From Polytrichum commune (Eukaryota; Streptophyta; Polytrichopsida; Polytrichales; Polytrichaceae): a DNA stretch of 64,000 nucleotides. The notes beneath the pieces were generated by a model. It saw only the letters and a program-made list of their open reading frames with translations. It was not told the origin of the DNA and searched no databases. Each line of letters opens with the position of its first letter. Within the stretch, counting starts at the first letter, position 1. The translations under genes and the position numbers were made by a program. The DNA is taken from the NCBI GenBank assembly GCA_950295325.1, contig OX485807.1, forward strand, positions 13,233,001 to 13,297,000. Direction: 5' to 3'. Of the stretch, positions 19,687 to 31,314 are shown in pieces.

Positions 19687-20199
19687 CTTTGACAAGGTCA
19701 TTAAATTATCATTCACCCTACTATTGATTCTCCAAAATCTAAACATGCTCCCAAGAGAGTTCCCAAATGCCTCTATACGAAGAGAGAGAGAGAGAGAGAA
19801 CAAACTTCATGAGACAGGTAATGTTGTGTCAAGAAATACTACACTGACATCCTTGATCATCCAAAGCATCCTCAAATGAATACCAATGATCATGTTATAT
19901 CCAAGAAATGTGCACATGACCTAATAGGTCCATACTCCACTTGTCCTAGACGTATCCTAGCCTTATCTCTAGAAGCTTCCATACCCCTTATTGCCCTTGC
20001 TCTCATTGGTTGATGCTATTTAGTAACTTTATATTTTTGATGGACACTAATTGCCGCTCAACTTATACATGAAACATGGCCCAATGCCTCTCCAATGCAC
20101 ACACGAACTATTGTCATTAGGACATAGCCTCTCATGGCAACTTGAGCATTGCTTGTATTGAACCCCCATTTGATATTTGACCCAAAAACCATTGAAATG

Positions 20200-21542
20200 A
20201 GGGTCACTTCACACACTAGTCAAGAGCCATGACCATGAAATTATGAGAGCCCAAAAGAAATGTCCAAAGGTTGTCCCAAGACACTTTCAAAAGCATGTAA
20301 GGTAGACAAACCGTTTTTGTTACCCATAAGCAAATTCACATACGTGTAGTATAAGTGTGATACTACAATGATTTTCCATAGCTCTCGAAATTGATACCAC
20401 AACAATTTATTTTCAAGTTTTAAAATTAACTTAAATTTTCAAAGGCAACATTCTCTCCCAACCCATATTCATAGCATAGTTCAACCTATCTCCGATAAAT
20501 AAGAAACAAACAAACTTGAGTACAATTAGTAGCCTTTTCAAGGAGCCCAAATCCATGCCCTTTTAACTTGCATTCTCCCATCATTTAGAAAATGACAACT
20601 ACATGTGTAGAACTTCATGGGTTTACATGACTCTATGGGCCAATTCACATGGGGTCCCAAGTCCTAAGTCCCAAGTCACTTGAGATCAATCCGTGCAATC
20701 TCAACCGTTGAGGGCATGAACATTGGGATTTACCACTTTATATGGGTCCCAAGTCCTAAGTCCCAACAATGACATGAATGCCTACATGGCAACACTTTTT
20801 GGAGGTGAGGCTTGGGACTTGTGTTGTGAGTTGGGTCTAGCTTTTAGCTTGACCCAACTCCCAAACCAAGTCTTGAGAATATTTTGCATAAAATTAATAT
20901 GATCCAACTTTAATGATAATTAACCATATTTTTGTGGTTATTTGAGGCTCACAAGGTGGAACTTTGCCTCCATGTTGGGACCCGCTAATATGAGTGGGAG
21001 TTGGTACATGTGTGAGCTAGCCCTATGTATCAAGACCGGGGAATCTCATAAACGAGTATGTCTACCATAGTGTGGTCACGGGCCTTCAAGTATAGTGTGA
21101 AGTCATATGTGTATGGGCCCCCACTAGTTATTAATTCAATGAATTTCTATTCATGTGGGGTACCCACACATGATAAAATATGATAAAATATTCGAACCCT
21201 AACCCTAGAAAATGACGTGGCCGCCTCAGAGGATGGCATTTTAGGAAAGGCCTATAAACCTCCTCCTTGATCAATAGCTATGAGATTTCAGAGTGCCATG
21301 GTCTCTTGATTTTGTGTTAGGCCTTCCTCCAAGAGGTGGTTTTTAAAAATAGTCCAAGTTACCATGAATTATGGTCCATTTGATGTCATGTAGACTTTAC
21401 ATCCATCTTGCATTCACTTACTCCGTTGGTCCCTCAAGTGTAGTGTGAAGCGAACTTAGACCGGCTCCGCCTTTTCCACCAATGAGAGTGCTTGAAATGA
21501 TATGGTCACGGGCCTTCAGTCTCGTGTGTGAAGTGGCCCTGA
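20200..21542 (+). mobile_element. MITE family 1, copy 3, split by nested insertions
   Basis: The left end has GGTCACTTCACACACTAG and the same GAGAGCCCAAAAGAAA block as copy 1. The right end has CTCGTGTGTGAAGTGGCCC. The element is interrupted between about 20300 and 21063 by unrelated DNA that itself contains a family 2 MITE. Confidence 0.78.
20637..21023 (+). mobile_element. MITE family 2, copy 1
   Basis: Inverted ends are GGGCCAATTCACATGGGG and its degraded complement ending GCTAGCCC. TAT is duplicated on both flanks. It is homologous to 55015-55369, including the TGGCAACACTTTTTGGAG and AGAATATTTTGCATAAAAT blocks. Confidence 0.85.
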
Positions 21543-22133
21543 AAGACCACGTGGCCATGTACACACTTATTTCGTGTTGAATAAAATTTAAAGAGTAAGT
21601 AAACTATGGTTTGAATGGTTTGAGCGGGCTCTGACACAGGGCTTTCTAAAGTGTCTTCATCGGACCCGAGAGTTTAGGGTTTAGCGCTAGGGTTTGAAAT
21701 TCTTGCGATATCGCAGCAGAATATCTGCGTGTGGAGCAAGCTGGAAGCTCCGGCGATGTCGGATTTGATTGTTCCTTGATCAGCGAGGCGCAATTGTACA
21801 GATCGCAGAGCGGCTGAAGAAAATTTGGTCAGTGAGCCATGTGTCTGTTTGTGGTTTGAAACATTGAGGTTCTTGTAGGGTTTCGATTACCGGGAGTTTC
21901 AAGGAAGATTTCTCTCCGGGGTTGAGGACGAGAAGGTAGTGTGACAAAGGTTTTGGAGGTTTGATTGATCGATCGATACAGGTCAATCGTCATCAACATT
22001 GACGGGCATTGTTCGACAGTTATTCGGAAGCTCTATGGTGGATTCTTTAGCATTTTGGTATGTTGGCTATTATCCGGCATGTGTATGAGACACGCGAATG
22101 CAGATGGCAAGACTCCCGTGAGTTTATTGATAT
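21543..22133 (+). promoter_or_regulatory. Likely promoter and 5' UTR of the ARC3-like gene
   Basis: The stretch between the MITE and the proposed ATG contains two GAGTTTAGGGTTTAGCGCTAGGG-type telo-box motifs near 21672, common in promoters of plant growth-related genes. No TATA box was fixed. The frame of the first exon has stops just upstream of the ATG (22119, 22128). Confidence 0.5.
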
Positions 22134-25100
22134 ATGAGGAGCCTTGCAAGTATGGTTCCCATGGTCATATGCCCTGCCTATGCACCACACTGCTTATTAG
22201 TGGAGCTCAATTCCCAAAGAAACTGCTCAGCCTCGATATGGTACGTTCAGGAGAAAAATGTCAGGTCAGATGGTAGGTATTCAAAGGGCAAATTAACATC
22301 AACATCGTTTTTACTACGTCAAGACACTGTTATTTCTTTCTTCCCTCTGTCTGCTCTTCCCTATTATGGCATAATTCGTGGAGGTGGAGGTCTTGTTGCG
22401 AAAGGACGGGAGTTTTGGAGCTGTGAGGCGTCTGTGGCTAAAGACCTTGTGTTGGGCAGTCCACTCACTTCATACTGGTCTGCTGCCCCCAAAGTCCAAG
22501 GTCGGAGCCTTATCAGTGGCGCAGGGGATCAAGATGGCAATATACAAAACAACAGTCACGTCAGAGGAGGAGAAGAAGTGGCTGCTGCTGCTGTTCAAGT
22601 TGTCGGTGTCGGAAGTAAAGTTTCTGCCATTTTTAATTTCTGTCACGGCTCTGCCCTTCTCCCTGGAGCTGGATTCTGGTAAGTGTGTTTATTGTCAGGT
22701 CCAATTCGTACAGGTCATGCTTTGATCCATGTAAACCCTTCTGTCTCGATGAGCTCACGTCATGTGCCGATGAGCCTTGTGTCATGTGTATCACAAGATT
22801 GATACACATGACTTTTCTTGAAATGTCGATGTGGACATTTTATCTTCTGGCACGCTGTGTTCATTTCTAAGATCCCCTTAGTACGGGTCATGCTTTGATC
22901 CATTGAAACCCTTCTGTCTCAATGAGCTGATGTCATGAGTCTCGATAAACCTTTAAGTTTATGTCATGTGTATCACAGGACTGATAATCATGAGATTTCT
23001 TGAAATGTCGAGGTGGCACACTGTATTGTGCTTCTGTGAATTACATCTCTGGGCCAATTTTTAAAACGTCACTGAGCGGAGAACTTATATTGGGTCTTAA
23101 TTCACTCTAATTATATGGTCTTCATTGTTAACGTCATCTTCCAAATTTAGATGTCGACAGCTCGTCTACACTGAAGAGAAATTGGACAGTGGAACCTCAT
23201 CTATTTCCTCTGTATACTGGACACTGAGAATCTCAGCGATGGACAGGCTTGTAGAATCCAGAATTAATCAAACGGGAAATGAGTCTGACTTGAGAAGTGG
23301 ACACCTTTATGTATCCCATTCCTAGATATTCTAGGATACTTTGTGTTGCTGTAGGTTACAAATGGCAATGTGGTACAGGCTGTCGTGGATGGGATAACCA
23401 GTCACTCGAACCATTGTTCACAAAATAGCAAAGAAGTTTACAGTCATGTGAAGTGCTCGAGCAAATTTATTAAGACTATTATCCGGTTGGGCAGGGTGAT
23501 TCCACAGGATTCCTCTGAAATTCAGCAGTTTGATCAATCGCTGATGCATCAAGGTATTCCTCATGTACACTATTTGCAATGGATTGAAAGTAGTAAGAGC
23601 TACTTGTTGTCACAACTGTCTAGGGCATTGGTTATTTCATGAGAAGACTTGTTGTACTTCCAAGCTATTCAATCACGGAATAGAATGTTTTGTTGTGACT
23701 GGAACGTAGGAGAAATCAGTCTAGTGTAGCTGCAATATGATTGGCTTCAATCTTGTAGCTGCAGTGATGATAATAGGGTATTCTGAGATGTCATTCACTC
23801 GGGTGGGTTATGCCGAATCCTTGCTTGAAAACCTAAAAGATGGTATTCAAACCTCTCAGGCTAGAGTGTGCAACTACTAGAGATGTTGAATTTGACATTG
23901 GGAATCAGGTGCACCAGGCGAGAAGAGTGGCACTATCTTCAGCAGACACAGATGTACTTCTCAAAGGGCTTCCAAGAGCAATGGCTGCTTCTTTCTTGTA
24001 CAAGTTCTCACCTGTCTGTTGTATCTTGTTCTGGAAGTGTCAGTCATGGTTGATGATGAGTTAAGACTTACCTGGTTTTACAGTTTCTGTTAAACAATTT
24101 GTTTTTATTTATTTATTTTTTGTGTTAGATGAAAACCCAAGTTAATAAACTTTTGGAGTGAGGTATTGAGCTATCTTATGTGACATGTTGGCAGGTTGCG
24201 GCTGGAAGTATGGTGAATTTGGAGACTGCCACTAGCCTTCTCCAGGAGTCACAGAAGCAAAACCAATTGGCTGTGAGCATAGTGGTCCTGCCTTTCAAAT
24301 TTGAGGGCCAGAAATGTCAAAAGGAAGTAAGTAATTCCATAAATTTTTTCTTACAGAAGTCTTACTGATAAGGATGTCTGGCACAATAGCTCATATTTCA
24401 TCCACGATGTTTGCTGCATCTGAGATTTTGGAGCTGAGTGTGATGCATCTCTTTTGTAGGCTCTGTGAGTGGAAGATATGATTCTCATGCGATGTTACCT
24501 TTGCTGGATGCTTTAACTCTACACCCATGAAGGATCTACACCTCTGATCCTAGTTGGAATATGTGTTTGTGGCAGGCAGAGGGAACAATGTCTGTTCTCA
24601 GAAGATCATCGGATATCCTTCTTGGTAAGTCATTAACATAACAGCAACCTTCAATTCTATTCAGAGTCTAGCATGTCAATTTGGGGTTTCCTGGTCAAGA
24701 TGAGGTATCTGTGCCTGAGGTTGTGAGATTGAGATTTACTCTTGATCCTAGAAAGACTGACTGTTGGTTTTCTTGTTACTTTTCAATCTCTTGTGTGCAG
24801 TTGTTGAGCAGGATGCTTTACTGCAACAGGAGATGGTTACAGTCAGTGAGGCAGGCACCCTTGCTTGTACTGCCGTTCTTCAAGGCATTCGAGCGATTTC
24901 AGATCTGCTCTTGGTGCGCTCCGAAGTCTTTCATTGTGAATTTGGGTGGATCTTAATCATATTATTTGGAGAGGGTCCAAGTTTATAGATTTTAATGTCT
25001 TTTTGTGCCAAAAGATAGCTGCACACCTTCTATTGTTATTGTGAGTCCAAATTATGCCCAATTTGGAACTTTCAATTAGGTTAAAATTTTCTTGCTACTT

Positions 25101-28100
25101 GCTACTGGGTTAGAAGCCTTATGTGTAATCTGGGTAATCTATGGCATGCATGTGGATGTAGGTTCCTGAAAAGGCCAAGTTGGATGGAAGGCCAAAGGGC
25201 AGGCTGAATATGAAGAGTTCTCAGGTGTACCAGGTAAGTCTAGAGCAACCAAAATAAGGTGTGTTGAGTTATTTTCTTCTTTAAAATGGTTAAGCAAGAT
25301 CTGCTTTTGTTTGGTAAGATCAAAGAAGATCTCTTGATCCACTGATGTCACCATGCTTGTGTCTCAATTCGGTTGGATGCAGATGTTGCTGCAAGGAGGC
25401 CAGTCCTATGTGGGGTTTGGAAGAGGTGAAAGTATTAAGATTGCTTTAGAGGCTGCTTCTTTAAAGTCACCATTTTTACAAGGCTGGCTTGCGGTAAGTT
25501 TTCTGTCAACCTATGCTGGTGATTCAGTGTCAATGTGATGCACGGCACTATTTCAGAGAATATTAAAGTTACAAGTTATTGCTTAATGGTATTACTCCTT
25601 CGACAACATTGTTTGGGATGAGGGAACACCCTTTCTCAGTGCACTTATGCAATTCTACACCTAGAGCACATGAAGGGACAATGTCCCCTTTGTCCTATTC
25701 TTGCCTATGTATTGTTTTGCTGAAGTGCTATTCCTAACATTCTGAAAAAGTTTCTTTGCTGTGTACAAAAAATCAAATTTTCTTCTTGATGTGTGCTTTA
25801 TAGTGTGCATTACGGTGTTTATGCATTGAATATTCATGACCATTGTCTTCTTGCAGCATATATAGCAAGCCTTGTATCAAACATAATTCATCTACAATTT
25901 CGGGTTTGCCTTGTCTCATGTGTGTCTATGGCAAGGGAGGGTGAGCAGGAAGAGCATGGCCCTGTTCTCTGCACATTGGCTAGTGTGGTTCAAATGACTG
26001 CCCTAGAGTTTGAAGAATCTCTTTGCTTGCTTCGAAGCCTTGTTGGTCCTAAGGTGGAGGTAGTGTGCATGCCTATCATGGAACCCAGCCTAGGCCCCGG
26101 TGTAATCTCTGCAACAATCATCATAACTGGGTATTCTTCTGGCAGTAAAGTTGGTCTTCAGTCATTGCGTGTTCACTTTCAGGTCACATTGCAAGCAGGT
26201 CTTTCTCAGAAGGCAGCAGTTTTGGAAAGTGAATATCCTTGTATTTTTTTCTTCAATTACCTAATCTCGAATTGGACTAGGAGAACAATTTTTTTTGGTT
26301 TCCTGATACATTGTGCTTGAAGATCACTTCAATGAACAATGCTTCTGAGGAATATCTTGATCAGCATTCTATACTAGTAGAATCACTTGAGCAGGGTATA
26401 GATGCAGGCTGAAATTTATGGATAGGTGTAATCCAGAAACAAATATCTCAATGTTGGATTGTTTTCTATTTGTTTAGTCTAAGCTGAATACTTTTGACTC
26501 ACCAAGCTTATCTGTGTATGCACAGCATCAACACATCCTCCCAGGCACTTCCCAGCCAGCCAAAGGATCTGGTACAAGGATCCTCTGCCTTGAAGAAACA
26601 TGGCACACCTGAAAATTTGTGGACTCTGAACACACTTCAACTGCCCTGGTCATTGGGAATGCTTGACAAGAGGCATGTTGAGATTTCCTCAGATGTTGGA
26701 ATGAGTGCACACAGCCCTCTTCTTCCAGTAGAAGAAGGAACTGAAGTATCAACTACTGTTGTCTCGAAAGAGCATCAAGGTCCGTCGATATTATCAAGCT
26801 TGAGTGAGGGGACAATGGAGAGCAATGAAGTCTTGCCTTCAGAGACCAAGGGCTGGTCATTGGCATCAAAAGATACAGAGCTGACCACTAACGGTAAATT
26901 GAATCAACATTCTCTAAAGTTTTATCAATTCAGTTGTTGTTAATAGAATGGATAAGACTGTCGATAGTGCCTCTAATGATGAGATGATATTGACAGGTTT
27001 GGCTTTGGAGGGTTCCATACGTAATGAGAACAATATTCGAGAGTCTCTACAAGATCCAACTGTCAAAGAGAATAAGCACAATTCTCACAAGAGCAAGACT
27101 CTTGAAAGGTTGAGTACGAAAGTATCAAAGGAGTTGGAATCAAGATCTATTGAGAAGGGCCATTGCTCAGATGTGACAGGGAAGAAGTTGAACTCTTTCA
27201 GTAGTGACACGACTGTGAAACCAAATGCAAAGTTGAACACAAAGCATGCTAAGCCATCCAGCATTATACAGAAAATGAACTACACAAGGTCTGAAGACAT
27301 CCCTTGGCGAGCCGGTCCAAGCTCAGCTGCAGCAGAAGCCTGGGCAAAGAGCCGAGAAGAGGCTCGGAAGAAATTGGTAACTGAAAATTCTGCGGGAACT
27401 ATGGAACCTCTGAATGGTGAGGGAGCCCTTGGTATCCACATGGGTATATGGCCCCAAAGTGAGAAGCAAAGAGTAGTGATACCAAAACATCCTTCAATGG
27501 AAGTACTACCTGTTGATCCAGCTGCTGTACCAAGAAGTGGGATTGGCTTCCTGCTTGATGTCTACAGATCCATGCTACAGGGTGACAACAAACACAAAGC
27601 TGGGGGTGTTGAGGAGACCCTTGTACAAGAATTATCACTCTCACAGCGCGCTGCGTCAATGCTGGTGTGCACTTAAGATTCCTTTCATTTTCTATGACCT
27701 TCTCTGATGCATTGTGATTTTCATGATTTATATTTAGAGATGTTTCAGTATCTAGAGATGTTGTATTTGAGGGTGATGGCAGCCCTACAGGACATGCCAA
27801 TATGAAATCAACTCAGGGCTTGCTAGCTAAGAATGACTTGTGTGTTTGTGTGTTGTAACGTCTTGCACATTGCTTTGCTAAACACTTGTGGCATGCAGGA
27901 AAGTGAGAGGAGTCGCAAAAAGCTGACTCCAGTCATGGAGTTGAAACTTGAACAGGGTCTCTACAAGGGACGATGTCTAGCAGGCCTGCCTGATGGCAAG
28001 GTGAGGAATTTTTTTATCCCTTCATCTTTTGTTTTTGGGAAAATCTGCGAAGGGTATTATAAAATCTGTTCTTCGAAAATTGATTTCCTTTGTTCGCATA

Positions 28101-29019
28101 GAAAGGATGGAGGCAATTTATACTTGTAGATGCTGTGCAGTTTTAATCACTGATGTGTTGTTCAGGGTCGTTTGGCTTACAAAGATGGAAGCTTCTATGA
28201 AGGGCAGTGGAAGCAAGGGAAGCGAGAAGGAAATGGAACCTTATATTACACTAATGGTGATGTTTTTCAAGGATTTTGGAAGGATGATCTGAAGCATGGA
28301 AAGGTAAGCTCCATATACCAAGAGGACCTTTTCCTAAAATTTGAGGATTCAAAATCTTTTGATTTTAAGTTGCGTGCTTCCATTACTAATCTTACACACC
28401 AATGTGATAACAGTTGCACAGAAGTTTGTAGCTTATAACACTTGAGAGTCACTGCATACACTATTTAAGTCATCCTTTCCTTCTAAAGTAAAGTGTGTGC
28501 ATATATGTCATCAGTCATGTATCATGTCTTATTTTGATTTCTTACAGGGATGGCTTTACTTCTTTAATGGAGACCGGCTGTATGCTGACTACCTCAATGG
28601 AAGGGCAAATGGAGAAGGTCGATTATACTTCATTGAAGGGGATGTCTTCTTTGGCCATTTTATAGACAATTGGAGGCATGGCGACTGCCTCTACATTGAG
28701 GCATCTGGAGTGCGGTCAGTCTTCTGTTCTTTGGAGCTTGATTCATAACTCCAAACAGTGGCCTGTGACATAATTTGCAAGTGATTGTGGTGAATGAATT
28801 GTACTACGTGTTTCACTTTTTTCTGAATTTGGTGGACACCAATATTACTATTTCTTTGAAGGGATACATGGCTTTCATCCTTGCTGTTCTCCACACTTTT
28901 TCTTTCTTTCTGATACGGTATTTGATTCTTATTTCAGGTGGCGGGAGATGTGGGATTATGGAAAGTTGTTATCAAAAACTTTAAGTGGCAGAGATTCTTC
29001 CCAAAGAGCTGGCTCATGA
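22134..29019 (+). CDS. ARC3: ARC3-like plastid-division protein (FtsZ-like plus MORN), 17 exons
   Basis: Exons by splice sites and phase: 22134-22678, 23247-23310, 23355-23553, 23881-24020, 24195-24326, 24576-24624, 24801-24913, 25162-25233, 25383-25493, 25949-26182, 26323-26395, 26507-26893, 26997-27664, 27899-28000, 28166-28303, 28548-28714, 28938-29019. Phases join throughout (about 1091 aa). FtsZ-like parts: VQVVGVGS, LPFKFEGQ, ISDLLL, YVGFGRGES...SPFL and MEPSLGPGVISATIIITGY. The GGGTGTG GTP-binding loop is replaced (AAGSMVNLETA), as expected for ARC3, an FtsZ-ring regulator without a standard GTPase site. Exons 14-16 encode MORN repeats (YKDGSFYEGQWKQGKREGNG). A hydrophilic linker of about 350 aa joins the domains. 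The first exon and exon 11 are least certain; the N-terminus should hold a plastid transit peptide. Confidence 0.85.
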
Positions 29020-30052
29020 CTAGGAGAAGTTGATGTCCATCTAGCAGCTGCAGCTATCACTCATTGGCTGATATGCTGGGTCTTCTGTTGTCTCCAAACA
29101 ATTGTGCCAATCATGACCTTTGTAGAGCAATTTCGCAATAATGTACAACACTGAATTTACCGTCTATTTACCTGTGGACGCTTTCTAGTTTCAGAAACCA
29201 TTTTTATATCAATGGAGGATTAAGGCCAGATGAATCTGTTTAATTGATGAGTGGGGCACTTGGACGACTCTCACCTGTAGTTTATTTTTCTGCACCCACC
29301 ATCACTGGTGATGGGGTGATGTGGACCATTGTGGAATGTCACAATGACTTCTGATATAGTGAAGGATTTACTCTATCTTGTATCTTCTACGAGTATTGAG
29401 TGATGTCAGTTGGAAATCTTTGATTTCTATGTGGGAGTTGGCTTGTTTATGAGAAAGTATTTTTTAACTCATTGAGATTGTTTGACTCAAGAATATGAAA
29501 TATAGCAAGGAACATGGGCACATAGTGGGGGTACATGTTCATCAGAGAGGGTGGAAGAACTGATTCCTATATAGCGTCTGGGGCTTTCTTTTCAATGCCA
29601 ATAGCACACTGAAATTGAGGTCCGTTTGATATACCTAAATATTATGAGAGATATGTGAATCCTTTCTGATTACTTGAATATTGTGCTATCAAAATATGAT
29701 GATTTTTAAATCTTTTGATTTTAAATATATATAAATAAAACTAGAAAATAGTGAATATACAATCAAAACAACTGCTATGATATAATATACATTGCAATTC
29801 TACTGGAGGATCTTACCATGCAATCTTATCATAGAATTTAACATATTCTAATTTTATAAGAATATTAGTTACTTGAAGCTCGAGTATGGTGGCATTTGAT
29901 GTGAACTACTCCAAGGAATGTAAGATTGCCTCCGACCCACTATCATCTACTGGGCGCACAGCCTGGGAACTCACCCTAACTCATCCAAAGGCCATATCAT
30001 GGAGTGACATTGAATTTTATGTGGTCTCAAACCTTCAAGTGCAGGGCTTGGG
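29020..30052. other. ARC3 3' flank and intergenic DNA
   Basis: The first 150-200 bp are probably 3' UTR. The remainder is AT-rich (especially 29650-29860) with no credible gene. Confidence 0.5.
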
Positions 30053-30255
30053 AAGAACCGGCAGTTAATTACAGATGAACCGGTTGAGTTGAGAAATAAC
30101 CAGTTGAAGTTGGAGACTTCAGGAGAATTACCAATCATTTTAGAGGAATCTATAGAATATACTTCAGATGAAGAAAGCAAAACCGGAAGATTTCAACATG
30201 TAACCGGCTGGATTTAGAATCACTAGGATCTTGACCAACTATGCTCAAAAACTTC
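30053..30255 (+). repeat. AACCGG-rich dispersed repeat, copy 1
   Basis: It is homologous to 48547-48765: both start with GAACCGGCAGTT and share GAGAAATAACC, ATCATTTTAGAGGAAT, ATAGAATATAC and CATGTAACCGG blocks in the same order. The nature of the element is unknown. Confidence 0.7.
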
Positions 30256-30615
30256 CCGGGCACTAGTGTAAAGACATACACGATCGGGCTCTCAACTGAA
30301 TGATATTTCATTCCCATCCAACTCATGTGGGTCCTTGTACACAATAAATTATTACAAATCGAGAGTTGTGAGGACATGAACATGGTCCTTTAGACCCACC
30401 CATTTGAGGTGGGCATTTGTGCAAAAACCCAGTAGGCCATGAGACCCTACCTATTGCATGCTATGTAAGACTCCATGGAGGATTTCATGTAGTTTTTCCA
30501 TCCATTTGACCGTAAGTGGTGCTTGAGGCTCTCAAGCTCTAGTGTAAAGTGAAGTGAGACAGTCTCAGCATTTCCCACCAATAAAAGCCTTTAGATTTCA
30601 GTGGTCATGTGGCCT
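30256..30615. mobile_element. Diverged MITE related to family 1
   Basis: Order and wording match family 1 internally: GGGCTCTCAACT, ATGTGGGTCC, CTCAAGC..AGTGTAAAGTGAAGT, CCACCAAT and GTGGTCA near the right end. The terminal repeats are too worn to fix boundaries. Confidence 0.5.
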
Positions 30616-31314
30616 CAAGTACTGGAATAAAGTTCCCAAGTCTTCCAAAATAACAAGGACTCCACAATGCTCAGCTATAATCATTCATTCAAACACTGCT
30701 GTTTGTCACAAACAGAACAGCACTGTCAAGTTTCCATGAAATTATTTACATGATGGCCCTTAACACTAAACACCCCTAGTGATCACAATCACCAGATCAT
30801 GTTGTCAAACTACGTAAACGCCAGCACAACCCAGTTCCTATCCTTCATAAGCAATGAATGGTTTACTCTCTCAAATTTGTCAAAATTTTGAAAACTTACT
30901 CCTACAGACTCACTTTAGTGAGGCTTCTCAACTGTTAGGGTTTAGGGTTTAAGGCGAACTCATCTTAATTGCTGCATACAGAGCAGCACCCAGCCTGAGT
31001 GATCCAGCTATAGCACTATAATAAAACAACAATGGTTAACATCCTCAAGATTCTTGTATATTTTTGGAGGAGTTCCAAATAGCACACGAATATGTGCCTC
31101 TATCACTTAAAATTTACGAACAGCTTGTCTACACACTAACCTGGAGTAATTTGGTTAACATCAACATGACTTGTGTGGACAATTGGCCCGCCGAAAGTCC
31201 AACTCTCTCAGTATGAAGTTTAGATATCTTGAGCGCAATAGAACCCAACCTTCCAATACCCATAACCAGGGGAGAGCAAGGCATATGCATGTTGAATTGA
31301 TTATTGGTCCCTCC
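30616..31314. other. Intergenic, probable 3' flank of the DUF3537 gene
   Basis: Contains one TTAGGGTTTAGGGTTTA motif near 30938. No other feature seen. Confidence 0.45.
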
